A stretch of 64,000 nt of DNA, taken from NCEH01 sp043195095. Lineage in GTDB: Bacteria; Pseudomonadota; Alphaproteobacteria; Rhizobiales; Xanthobacteraceae. How positions within the stretch are numbered: the stretch's first letter is position 1; each line of letters opens with the position of its first letter. The stretch lies in NCBI RefSeq assembly GCF_043195095.1, contig NZ_JBAFWN010000006.1; one strand, 5' to 3'. The notes under the pieces are model-generated. The model ran no database searches. It was not told the origin of the DNA and worked only from the letters and a program-made list of their open reading frames with translations. Position numbers and translations under genes: made by a program. Shown here piece after piece: positions 8,527 to 16,500 of this stretch.

Positions 8527-9252
8527 TCAGTGCATGGCCGCGCCGCCATCGACGCTGATGCATTGGCCGGTGATGAAATGGGTGTGGCGGGAGGCGAGGA
8601 AGGCGACCGCCTCGGCCACCTCCTCCGGCCGGCCGATGCGGCGCAGCGGATTGTTGGTTTCCAGCGCCTGCTGGGCCGCGTCCATGCCGGCGAAATTGAG
8701 CAAGGGCGTATCCACCGGCCCTGGCGCCACCGCGTTCACCAGGATGCGCGGGGCCAGCTCGCGCGCCCAGGAACGTGTGAGTGCAAGGATCGCGCCCTTG
8801 GTGGCGCAATAGCCGGAGGCGCCCTGCCGGCCGAGATAGCCGAGCTCGGACGCGATATTGATGATGCGCCCGTGTTCGCCGAAAAGCCGCGCGGCCTCCC
8901 GCGCCATCACGATGGTGCCGCGCACGTTCACCGCCAGCATCTTCTCGAAGGCTGAGAAATCGAAGGCGCAGAGCGGGCTTTCGAGATCCAGCCCGGCACA
9001 GTTCACGATCACGTCGAGCCCGCGCAGATGCGCCGCCGCCGCATCCATCGCCGCGACCACAGCCGCCTCGTCGGTGAGATCCACGGCGAGGGGGTGCCAA
9101 GCGCCACTTTCCGCCGGCTGGATGTCGAACCCGACCACATGCGCGCCGCCCGCCGCCAGCCGGTTCGCGCAGGCGCGGCCGATGCCGCTCGCCGCGCCGG
9201 TGACGACGATGCGCAGGCCCTGGTGCGGGGAGGGATCAGAGGGGTTCACCAC
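8527..9252 (-). CDS. Short-chain dehydrogenase/reductase 1
   Basis: About 241 residues of the classical SDR family, NAD(P)-dependent alcohol/ketone oxidoreductases. The cofactor motif TGAASGIGRA is near residue 20. Active-site Ser lies in NIASELGY and the YxxxK motif in GYCATKG, with PGPVDTP after it. The start is GTG at 9252 or 9249; both overlap the stop of the preceding SDR gene (GTGGTGA), which implies translational coupling. A GGAG sequence 7 nt upstream favours 9252. Substrate unknown; the operon context suggests a hydroxy or carbonyl intermediate of a guanidino or amine compound. Confidence 0.85.
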   Translation of the reverse strand: MVNPSDPSPHQGLRIVVTGAASGIGRACANRLAAGGAHVVGFDIQPAESGAWHPLAVDLTDEAAVVAAMDAAAAHLRGLDVIVNCAGLDLESPLCAFDFSAFEKMLAVNVRGTIVMAREAARLFGEHGRIINIASELGYLGRQGASGYCATKGAILALTRSWARELAPRILVNAVAPGPVDTPLLNFAGMDAAQQALETNNPLRRIGRPEEVAEAVAFLASRHTHFITGQCISVDGGAAMH

Positions 9253-10016
9253 GGTGCTTCTCCACGATCGACCCCGAGGCTCTGGCCGGTGATGTTCGCG
9301 GCGAGATCGGAGGCCAGGAACAGATAGGTGCCGGCCACATCGTCCGGGTCCATGAAGCCCGGCAGCGCCTGGACGGCGACGATCTCGCGCAGCAGGTCGT
9401 CCTCCGGCCGTCCGGTGCGCTCGGCCATGGCGCGCAGCGAGCGCAGCGAAGCGTCCGTGCGCACCCAGCCGGGACACACCGCATTCACATTGATGCCGCG
9501 CGGACCCAGTTCTTTGGCGAAGGTCTTGGTCAGGCCGATCACCGCGTGCTTGGACGCCACATAGGCGCCGAACAGCGGCTCGGCGGTGCGCGACCAGATG
9601 GAGGCGGTGTTGATGATGCGCCCGCCGTGGGAGAGCTTCGGCGCGAAGGCGCGGGTGGCGAGGAATGTCCCCGTCACATTGATTTCCACCACGCGGCGGA
9701 AGCGCAGCTCGTTCTCCGCGCTCGGGTCGTCGAGGGGCGTCACCAGCTCCAGGCCGGCATTGTTCACCAGCACATCGAGATGGGCGATCTCCTGCGCCAC
9801 GGCTTCGAGATCGGCGGTGCGCGTGATGTCCGCCTTGTGGCCGCGCGCGCCGAGCCGCTCGGCCGCCTCGAAGATTGCGTCATCCTCCGCCAGCATGTGC
9901 AGATCCGCCCCCGCCGCTGCGAAGGCCCGGGCGATGCCGTGACCGATGCCCCGGCTCGAACCCGTGACCAACACCGCGCGCCCCGCGAGGCCGCCGAGCA
10001 ATCCGCCCGCCATCAT
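9246..10016 (-). CDS. Short-chain dehydrogenase/reductase 2
   Basis: 256 residues, classical SDR with TGSSRGIGHG near residue 18, LVNNAGLELV (NNAG), Ser in NTASIW and catalytic YVASKHA. The gene begins ATGATG and the first ATG overlaps the stop of the upstream ATPase gene (ATGA), so the two are translationally coupled. The downstream SDR gene also overlaps it. Two adjacent SDRs in a transporter operon suggest two redox steps on the imported compound or its product, but no substrate can be named. The C-terminus SLGVDRGEAPW resembles the usual SDR GG motif only loosely. Confidence 0.85.
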   Translation of the reverse strand: MMAGGLLGGLAGRAVLVTGSSRGIGHGIARAFAAAGADLHMLAEDDAIFEAAERLGARGHKADITRTADLEAVAQEIAHLDVLVNNAGLELVTPLDDPSAENELRFRRVVEINVTGTFLATRAFAPKLSHGGRIINTASIWSRTAEPLFGAYVASKHAVIGLTKTFAKELGPRGINVNAVCPGWVRTDASLRSLRAMAERTGRPEDDLLREIVAVQALPGFMDPDDVAGTYLFLASDLAANITGQSLGVDRGEAPW

Positions 10017-10786
10017 GGCTCTTCCCCCGCGCTTGCCCGCACCAGGTGCAGCATCTCATTGCGCAAGGCGAAGAAATCCGCCCCGTCGCGCATCTCCAGC
10101 GTGCGGTCCTCGCCAAGGCGCGTCCGCACGTCGATTTCCGCCATGATGCGCGCCGGGCGTTTGGAGAAAACAATCACCCGGTCGGCAAGGAAGGCGGCTT
10201 CCTCAACATCGTGGGTCACGAACACCACGGTCTTGGCATCACGCCGCTGGATGCGCCGCAACTCGCCCTGCAATTGCTCGCGCCGCTGGGCATCGAGGGC
10301 GCCGAACGGCTCGTCCATCAGCAGCACGTCGGAGCCGGCCGCCAGCGTGCGGGCGATGGCGATGCGCTGGCGCATGCCGCCGGAGACGCGGTTGGGATAG
10401 GTGTCTGAGAATTCGTAAAGCCCGACCAGATCGAGATAATGATCCCGCCGGCCCAGCTTCTCTTCCTCCGACAGATCGGTGCGGTAGCGCATGCCGAAGG
10501 CGACGTTTTCCGCCACTGTCAGCCAGGGAAAGGAGGAATAGGACTGGAACACCATGCCGCGCCGCCAGTCCGGGCCGCCCACGGGTGCGCCATCGAGGCG
10601 AATGTCCCCGGTGCTCGGCGTATCGAGCCCGCCGATCATGCGCATCAAGGTGGTCTTGCCGCAGCCCGAGGGACCGAGGAACACCACGAACTCGTTGCGG
10701 GCGATGGCGAGGTTGAACGGCGTCGCCACCACCTCGACCTTGCCGAAATGCTTGGTGACGTTCGTGAAGGTGAGATGAGCCGTCAT
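10013..10786 (-). CDS. ABC transporter ATP-binding protein, NitT/TauT type
   Basis: 257 residues, ATPase subunit of an SsuB/TauB-like importer at the inner face of the cytoplasmic membrane. Walker A is GPSGCGKTT near residue 38. The signature is VSGGMRQRIAIARTLA, Walker B is VLLMDEPFGALD and the switch His lies in FVTHDVEEAAFLAD. It follows the permease stop by 10 bp and overlaps the next SDR gene. With the permease and the NMT1-like binding protein it makes a complete importer for the operon's unknown, probably guanidino-type, substrate. Confidence 0.93.
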   Translation of the reverse strand: MTAHLTFTNVTKHFGKVEVVATPFNLAIARNEFVVFLGPSGCGKTTLMRMIGGLDTPSTGDIRLDGAPVGGPDWRRGMVFQSYSSFPWLTVAENVAFGMRYRTDLSEEEKLGRRDHYLDLVGLYEFSDTYPNRVSGGMRQRIAIARTLAAGSDVLLMDEPFGALDAQRREQLQGELRRIQRRDAKTVVFVTHDVEEAAFLADRVIVFSKRPARIMAEIDVRTRLGEDRTLEMRDGADFFALRNEMLHLVRASAGEEP

Positions 10787-10796
10787 CCGCCTGCCC

Positions 10797-11675
10797 TCAC
10801 AGATAGCGGAAGGCGCGGCGGTGGACGGCGCGCAGCAATTGGTCGGTGAGAAGGCCGATGATGCCGATGAGGAACACCCCGGCCATCACCTCCGGCGTCT
10901 TCATGTAGCGGCGCGCCGCCCAGATCACGAAGCCGAGCCCGCTGTCCGCCGCGACGATCTCGGCGATGATCAGATAGGTCCAGCACCAGCCGAGCGTGAT
11001 GCGCAGATTGTCCACCAGCCCCGGCAGCATGGCGCGGAAGGCGACATCCTTCAGCACCTGCGCGGGCTTTGCGCCGACCGTATAGGCGATCTCGATATAT
11101 TCCTGCGGCACCCGCCGCATGTCGTCGGAAACCAGCAGCACGAGTTGAAAGAAGGTGCCGAGCCAGAGCAGGAAGATCTTGGTCTCCTCGCCCACGCCGA
11201 ACCAGATGATGGAGAGCGGCACCAAGGCGGGCACCGGCAGATAGCGGATGAAATCCACGATCGGTTCGAGCGCGGCACCGATGGGGCGATAGGCGCTCAT
11301 CAACATGCCAATGGGAATGGCCATCACCGCCGCCAGCAGGAACGCGCTCCACACCCGCAGTATCGAAACCCAGGCATTCCACGCGAGATGCTGGTCCGCG
11401 AACATGCGCCCCATGGCGGCAAGAATGGCGCTCGGGGCGGGGAAGAACAGCGGGCTGGTGAGGCCGAGCCGTGCGACCCCTTCCCACACCAACAACAGCA
11501 GCAGACTGGCGCTTATCGCGATCGTCGCGGAGACCGAACGCGGCAGGGGCGCGCGCAGGCGAAACAGGTCGCGCAGCACGAACCCGCCGCCCATCGCCGG
11601 CGCGCCGCTCGATGGCGCGCCAGGATCACCGCCGGCCTGCGCCGGCGATGAGGAGGATGCGGCAGGCTCGCTCAC
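10797..11675 (-). CDS. ABC transporter permease, SsuC/TauC type
   Basis: 292 residues, BPD_transp_1-type inner membrane permease. It has a disordered Ser/Ala/Pro-rich N-terminus (residues 1-45), then about six hydrophobic helices. The EAA-like loop reads EIAYTVGAKPAQVLKDVAF. The start is GTG at 11675, overlapping the stop of the binding-protein gene (GTGA). Forms the channel for the importer with the ATPase encoded next. Confidence 0.9.
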   Translation of the reverse strand: MSEPAASSSSPAQAGGDPGAPSSGAPAMGGGFVLRDLFRLRAPLPRSVSATIAISASLLLLLVWEGVARLGLTSPLFFPAPSAILAAMGRMFADQHLAWNAWVSILRVWSAFLLAAVMAIPIGMLMSAYRPIGAALEPIVDFIRYLPVPALVPLSIIWFGVGEETKIFLLWLGTFFQLVLLVSDDMRRVPQEYIEIAYTVGAKPAQVLKDVAFRAMLPGLVDNLRITLGWCWTYLIIAEIVAADSGLGFVIWAARRYMKTPEVMAGVFLIGIIGLLTDQLLRAVHRRAFRYL

Positions 11676-12667
11676 TTCGTCCCCGCGATTGCGGACACCA
11701 CCGAAGGGTCGATCTGCTGGGCGGGGTCGAGCTTGGTGTCGGCGGCACCATTCTCCAGATTCAGCTCCATCACCGTATTGAAGATGCCATAGAGCGTGCC
11801 CGGCTTGCCGGCCGTACCGATATAGGCCTCGGCGTCGGCAAGCGAGGTATAAGCGAGCGAGGTGTCGAGAATGTCCTTCACCTCCGCTTCACTCAAATTG
11901 AAGTGCGGCGCGGCGAGCCTGATGAATTCCGCAGGGTCTTTCTTGTAGAGATCCACCGCCTGATAGATCCCCTTCAGGAAAGCCTGATACTTCTTCGGAT
12001 TCGACTTCAGGTCGTCCTGACGCACCGCGATAATATCGACGATGATATCGCTGTCCTTGGAAGAGATCAGCACCTTGCCCTTGCGGTTGGCGTTGGCCGT
12101 GATCGCCTGCGACATGACCGGCTCATAGGTGGCGATGGCCATGATCGACGGGTCGGCGAACACCGCCACCGTGTCGGCAGTCGCGATCTCCTTGAGCTTG
12201 AGATCCTTGAGGGTCAGGCCCTCCTTCTTCAGCGCCAGTTGCAGCAGCAGGCGGCCGGGAATGTTGACCTCGGAGGCCACGGTCTTGCCTTTCAGCGCGG
12301 CGACGGAGGAAATCGACCCGTCCGCGATCACGCCGTCGCCGCCCACCGACTTGTCGATGGTGCCGATGATGATGCCGGGGGTGGAGGCATCGCGCGGGCG
12401 GCCCTGGTGTTCGCCCACGGTGCGCATGTCGACTTCGATGTCGCCGCGCGCCATGGCGGCCATGACGTTCGAGCGGTCATCCTCGAACCGCATGTCCACA
12501 TCGAGGCCCTGGGCTTTGAAATAGCCCTTGTCCATGGCCACGAACACCGGCGCGAAGCCGGGCCAGGTGGGCGCGAGAACCCGGATCTTGTCTGCGGCGG
12601 AAGCCGGCGCCGAAAGGGCCAGCAGGCCCAGAACGGCGAAAGCGGCAATGCGATCTCTATGCCTCAT
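11672..12667 (-). CDS. ABC transporter substrate-binding protein, NMT1/TauA-like
   Basis: 331 residues with a Sec signal peptide (hydrophobic stretch then PASAADK, cleavage after ASA near residue 23) and a periplasmic-binding fold of the nitrate/taurine/thiamine-precursor group (VAMDKGYFKAQGLDVDM). First gene of the operon running to 5755. Start at the ATG giving MRHRDRIA with AAGGAG about 10 nt upstream; the upstream in-frame extension lacks signal-peptide character. The promoter must lie in the 119-bp gap to the divergent LysR gene, which carries the 30-bp palindrome. The ligand is unknown; creatinine, creatine or another guanidino compound fits the downstream enzymes. Confidence 0.88.
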   Translation of the reverse strand: MRHRDRIAAFAVLGLLALSAPASAADKIRVLAPTWPGFAPVFVAMDKGYFKAQGLDVDMRFEDDRSNVMAAMARGDIEVDMRTVGEHQGRPRDASTPGIIIGTIDKSVGGDGVIADGSISSVAALKGKTVASEVNIPGRLLLQLALKKEGLTLKDLKLKEIATADTVAVFADPSIMAIATYEPVMSQAITANANRKGKVLISSKDSDIIVDIIAVRQDDLKSNPKKYQAFLKGIYQAVDLYKKDPAEFIRLAAPHFNLSEAEVKDILDTSLAYTSLADAEAYIGTAGKPGTLYGIFNTVMELNLENGAADTKLDPAQQIDPSVVSAIAGTK

Positions 12668-12737
12668 GGCGGTCGCTCCTTGGAAGGTCGGCTCATGCTC
12701 CGGCATATTCACATCCGGAAAAATCGTTTTTATTGAA

Positions 12738-12767
12738 ACCTCACATCGAGAATTCTAGATGTGAGGT
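12738..12767. promoter_or_regulatory. 30-bp near-perfect palindrome, probable LysR operator
   Basis: Arms ACCTCACATC (12738-12747) and GATGTGAGGT (12758-12767) are exact inverted repeats. The 10-bp centre contains the palindrome AGAATTCT, so 28 of 30 positions are symmetric. It sits 19 bp before the LysR start and 70 bp before the divergent binding-protein start. That position suits autorepression plus activation of the guanidino/creatinine operon. Confidence 0.7.
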
Positions 12768-12786
12768 AAGGGACGGGGAGAAAGCC

Positions 12787-13701
12787 ATGCGGCGCCTGGA
12801 TAATATCGACCTGCGCCTGCTGCGGGTGTTCGTGGCCTTGACCGAGGCGGGCGGCTTTGCCGACGCGCAAATCACCCTCAACCTCTCCCAATCGACCCTC
12901 TCCACCCATCTGGCGGCGTTGGAGCGCAAGCTCGGCGGGCAATTGTGCGAGCGCGGGCGCGCCGGCTTCCGTCTCACCCCGTTCGGCGAATCCACCTTCG
13001 CCGCCGCCAAGCAATTGTTCGCGGATATCGACGCGTTCCACGGCCGCATCGGCCGCGACCAGCGCACCCTCGTCGGGCGGCTGCGGCTCGGCATCGTGGA
13101 CGGGGTGGTGACCAATCCCAAGCTCGGCCTTCAGACCGCCCTCGCGCGTTATATGGACTATGCCTCCGAGGTCTTCGTGGACCTCGAACTGGGCACGCCG
13201 CTGGTGCTGGAGCAGGAATTGATGGACGGCGCCCGCGATATCGTGGTGGGGCCGTTCTCTCAGAAGGCGCCGGGCGTCACCTACATTCCCCTGCATCGCG
13301 AGCCCCATGCGCTCTATTGCGGCAAGGGGCACGCGCTGTTCGACGTGCCCGGGCGGCAGGTACAGCATGCGCAGATCGAGGCGGCGCTGTTTTCGGTGCG
13401 GCGCTATCGCCACCTCGACGACCTCTATCGGGTGAACCACCCGCGCGCGAGTGCTTCCATCATGCATATGGAGGCGCAGGTCATGATGATTCTCTCAGGT
13501 CATTTCATCGGCTACCTGCCGCGCCACATCGGCGACGACTGGGCGCGGCGCGGCGAGATGCGGGCTTTGAAACCCGAGAGCTACGGGTTTGAATCCGCGC
13601 ATTTCGTCGCGACGCGGCGGCTGAAGGGCGAGCAGCCGCTGGTGGATGCCTTCATCAGGGAATTGAAGGCCCAGGTCAGCGAAGCCGCCCGCCCCGCCTA
13701 G
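12787..13701 (+). CDS. LysR-family transcriptional regulator
   Basis: 304 residues: an N-terminal winged HTH (LDNIDLRLLRVFVALTEAGG, with LSQSTLSTHLAALERKLG as recognition region, about residues 4-63) and a C-terminal LysR substrate-binding domain. Divergent to the ABC/SDR/creatininase/ureohydrolase operon with a large palindrome between them, the usual arrangement for a regulator of the adjacent operon. The effector is probably the imported compound or an early product. The ATG at 12787 has GGGGAG upstream. It ends 2 bp before the stop of the convergent aldehyde dehydrogenase gene. Confidence 0.92.
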   Translation: MRRLDNIDLRLLRVFVALTEAGGFADAQITLNLSQSTLSTHLAALERKLGGQLCERGRAGFRLTPFGESTFAAAKQLFADIDAFHGRIGRDQRTLVGRLRLGIVDGVVTNPKLGLQTALARYMDYASEVFVDLELGTPLVLEQELMDGARDIVVGPFSQKAPGVTYIPLHREPHALYCGKGHALFDVPGRQVQHAQIEAALFSVRRYRHLDDLYRVNHPRASASIMHMEAQVMMILSGHFIGYLPRHIGDDWARRGEMRALKPESYGFESAHFVATRRLKGEQPLVDAFIRELKAQVSEAARPA

Positions 13702-13703
13702 GT

Positions 13704-15191
13704 TCAGCGGGTCAGGTTCACGGTGATGTTCTTGCTCTGGGTGAAGCTGTCCAGCATGGCGGAAAGAGAGAATTCCCGGCCAAGACCGCTTTGCTTGTAG
13801 CCACCATAGGAGTGGCCGGGAAGCTGGCCCGCTCCCTGGTTGATCTGCACCCAGCCGGCTTCCACATCGCGCGCGGTGCGCAGCGCCTTGCCGATGTCGT
13901 GGGTCCAGATGTAGGCGGCGAGCCCGTAATGGCTGTCATTGGCCATCTTCACGACCTCGGCCTCGTCCTCCCACGGGATCGCCACCAGCACCGGCCCGAA
14001 GATTTCTTCCCGCGCCAGCCGCCAGTCGTTTTCCGCCTGGGCAAACGCGGTGGGGCGCATGAAATAGCCTTCGCTCAACGGCCCCTCGGTATCCGGCAGG
14101 CCGCCCATGACAAGGCGCGAACCCTTCTGGCGCAGGCCTTCCTCCACATAGCCGCGGACCTTGCTGAATTGCTTCTCATTAATGATGGCGCCGATGTCGG
14201 TGTCTTCCGCCAGCGGGTCCCCGAGCCGCAGCTTGCCGGCCTTTTCGGCGAGCCGCTCCAGGAAGCCGTCATAGATCGAACGATGCAGAAACAGCCGCGA
14301 GCCGGCGGTGCAGGATTGGCTCTGCCGCGTGAAGCGCATGGCGGCGATGATGCCGTCCACCACCCAATCCTCGTCCGCATCCGGGAACACGATGGACGGG
14401 CTCTTGCCGCCAAGTTCCAGGGAAACCGGAAGAATTCGCTTTGCCGCCGCCTCCATCACCAGCTTGCCGACAGCCGTCGAGCCGGTGAAGGACAGCTTCG
14501 CCACCTTCGGATGGTTGATCAGCGGCGCGCCGCATTCGGCACCCGTTCCGGTGAGCATGTTGACCACGCCGGGCGGCAGATGCTCGGCGCAGATTTCAGC
14601 CAGCATCAGCACCGCCAGCGGGGCGTCCTCGGCGGTCTTCATCACCATGGTGTTGCCCGCGCAAAGCGCCGGCGCGATCTTCACGGCCGCCAGCAAAAAC
14701 GGGGCATTCCAAGGGATTACGGCGGCAACGACGCCGAGCGGCTCGCGCTGGGTGTAGCTGAGCAGGTCGTCGGAAAAAGGCAAGGTCTCGCCCTTCAGCT
14801 CGCCCGAAAGGCCGCCGAAATAGCGGAACATCTCCGCCGCCGCCTTGGTCTCGGGACGAGCCTGGGTGCGCAGGGCGTTGCCGGTCTCGGTGGCGATGGC
14901 GCGGGCGATCTCCTCGTGCCGGGCGTCGATGCCGTCGGCGATCTTCATCAGCATCCGGCCCCGCTCACGCGGCGGAACCTTGCGCCAGGACACGAACGAT
15001 TCCAATGCCTTATCGACAGCGAGATCGACATCCGCGGCCTCGCCCCGGGGCACTTCGGCGAAGATTTCACGCCGGGCCGGGTTCTCGACGGTGAGGGTCT
15101 GGCCCGATTGCGCCCAGACCCATTCGCCGCCGATCAGCATGGGGTGGCGCTGAAGCTGCGCGCCGGTGAGGGTCTTTTCGCCCGTATTCAT
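13704..15191 (-). CDS. Aldehyde dehydrogenase family protein
   Basis: 495 residues of the NAD(P)-dependent ALDH superfamily. Catalytic Glu lies in LELGGKSP (near 265) and catalytic Cys in QSCTAGSRLF (near 299). The cofactor loop FTGSTAVGK and the C-terminal GGYKQSGLGREF are present. Start at the ATG giving MNTGEKTL, with a strong GGGAGGA ribosome site. It lies 81 bp downstream of a GntR-type regulator on the same strand, so the two are probably one unit. It may oxidise an aldehyde from the neighbouring operon (for example an aminoaldehyde after deguanidination), but this is context only. Confidence 0.9.
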   Translation of the reverse strand: MNTGEKTLTGAQLQRHPMLIGGEWVWAQSGQTLTVENPARREIFAEVPRGEAADVDLAVDKALESFVSWRKVPPRERGRMLMKIADGIDARHEEIARAIATETGNALRTQARPETKAAAEMFRYFGGLSGELKGETLPFSDDLLSYTQREPLGVVAAVIPWNAPFLLAAVKIAPALCAGNTMVMKTAEDAPLAVLMLAEICAEHLPPGVVNMLTGTGAECGAPLINHPKVAKLSFTGSTAVGKLVMEAAAKRILPVSLELGGKSPSIVFPDADEDWVVDGIIAAMRFTRQSQSCTAGSRLFLHRSIYDGFLERLAEKAGKLRLGDPLAEDTDIGAIINEKQFSKVRGYVEEGLRQKGSRLVMGGLPDTEGPLSEGYFMRPTAFAQAENDWRLAREEIFGPVLVAIPWEDEAEVVKMANDSHYGLAAYIWTHDIGKALRTARDVEAGWVQINQGAGQLPGHSYGGYKQSGLGREFSLSAMLDSFTQSKNITVNLTR

Positions 15192-15272
15192 ATGGTCCTC
15201 CCTTGAATCGCGAAGCTTGCGCCCCGCTCCGGCGTGACGCCGGATTTCCATTCTATAACAAAGCCTTGCAGA

Positions 15273-15956
15273 TCAACCTGGATCCCACGCTCGGGGCATC
15301 TGGGCGACCAGATCGGCGAACACGCGGCCGCCGGTGGTAATATGCTCATGCATAACGCGACTGGCGGTGGCGCCCTCGCCGCGCAGGATTGCGTCCACGA
15401 TCTGGGCGTGATCGGCATGGGATTGCGCGATGCGCCCCGGCTTCTGGAACGGATAGCGGCGGTACACCCGCAGCCGCGCCCGCATATCCTTGATGTTGAA
15501 CTCAAGGTATTCGTTGCATGTTCCGCGGTAAATTCGCTCATGTAACCGCGTATTCGCCAGATCGTATGCGGACGAATCTCCGTTCGCGACAAATTCAGCG
15601 CTTTCCGCGTGAATTTCGGCGAGCGCCTTGCGCTCCTCGGGCGGCATGCGGCTCGCTGCAAGCTTGGCGGCCATGCCCTCCATCTCGGTCATCACCTCGA
15701 ACATGGAGACCACCTGCTCCACGCTGAGCACGGTGACGGTGGCGCCACGTCGTTGGCGCAGGTCCACAAGGCCGAGGGAGGCGAGCTGGATCAGCGCCTC
15801 GCGCACCGGCGTCTTGGATACGCCGAACCGCTCGGAGAGGGGCCGCTCCTCCAGCCGGGCGCCGGGAGGCAGGGCGCCGGACTCGATCTCGCCCCGGATC
15901 CATTTCGCGATCTCTCCGGTCCGGTTGATCTTCTGCACTGCGGGTTCGCCCCTCAC
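15273..15956 (-). CDS. GntR-family (FCD-type) transcriptional regulator
   Basis: 227 residues. The N-terminal GntR winged HTH has LPPGARLEERPLSERFGVSKTPVREAL (about residues 29-55), and the C-terminal all-helical FCD ligand domain carries conserved Asp/His residues (ANTRLHERIY; SHADHAQIVDAI). The likely start is GTG at 15956 (MRGEPAVQK); a second GTG lies six codons on, and no ATG is available. Same strand as and just upstream of the aldehyde dehydrogenase gene, its most likely target. Confidence 0.88.
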   Translation of the reverse strand: MRGEPAVQKINRTGEIAKWIRGEIESGALPPGARLEERPLSERFGVSKTPVREALIQLASLGLVDLRQRRGATVTVLSVEQVVSMFEVMTEMEGMAAKLAASRMPPEERKALAEIHAESAEFVANGDSSAYDLANTRLHERIYRGTCNEYLEFNIKDMRARLRVYRRYPFQKPGRIAQSHADHAQIVDAILRGEGATASRVMHEHITTGGRVFADLVAQMPRAWDPG

Positions 15957-16500
15957 GTCGCGTCGTCCTTGCGTGTTGTCTCGCCCGCCCCGCCGGGATG
16001 CAAGGCTGATATTCCGGGGGCAAAGCTACATATTTTTTTTATATTGACTGATATTTTTTTTGAAATCAAAAATGAGGCAATGACCGACGCCAACGGGCAA
16101 CGACCCGACCTTTCCTGCCTTCAACGCCACGACGATGGCGCCCAGACGCGGCTTTCCCGCGCGGGGGCGAAAATGCGCATCCGCCTCAAGCACCCGCCCC
16201 AGGACCATCGCGTCCGGGGCGAGGAACTCGCCCAAGCGGCGGTGCTTCTGTCCGGCACCCGTCGGCCAAGCTTCGGCGCGGCCGTGGCGGGGCGCCTGGT
16301 GCCGGACGCAGCGCGCGAGGGTGAGCGCGCCGGGGCAAAAAGGCGGCCGCCCCGCTTCGAGGATGTGACGCCCGCGACCTCGGATTAACCGGGCGCTTGG
16401 ACAACGCAACGCGCCGCACGGTTCGCAAGAGGCCGGCGGCCAAGGGTGGAAATGAAACGGGCGGACCATCGTCACGCCCGAAAAACTGGGAGGATGAACC
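15957..16500. other. 544-bp gap with AT-rich block; no convincing gene
   Basis: Divergent region between the GntR gene and the binding-protein gene. 16028-16075 is a sharply AT-rich island (two T8 runs and an A-rich tract) in otherwise GC-rich DNA, probably holding promoter elements for one or both sides. After it, an open frame from 16080 to 16388 is described separately as doubtful. 16389-16500 shows nothing clear beyond a short hairpin GGGCG/CGCCC just before the binding-protein gene. Confidence 0.5.
16080..16388 (+). CDS. Doubtful small ORF, 102 residues, unknown
   Basis: ATG at 16080 with GAGG 5 nt upstream opens a 102-codon frame (begins MTDANGQRPDLSCLQ). Third codon positions are GC-rich as in real genes here, but that is weak evidence in DNA this GC-rich. 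The product is Arg/Pro/Ala-rich with no domain, signal or membrane segment that I recognise. It lies directly downstream of an AT-rich island that could be its promoter or that of the binding-protein gene 421 bp further on. Confidence 0.25.
   Translation: MTDANGQRPDLSCLQRHDDGAQTRLSRAGAKMRIRLKHPPQDHRVRGEELAQAAVLLSGTRRPSFGAAVAGRLVPDAAREGERAGAKRRPPRFEDVTPATSD

Noticed and set aside
12668..12786. A guanidine (ykkC-type) riboswitch before the ureohydrolase operon
   Set aside because: I looked for conserved guanidine aptamer elements in the leader and saw none; the gap is short and occupied by the LysR palindrome.
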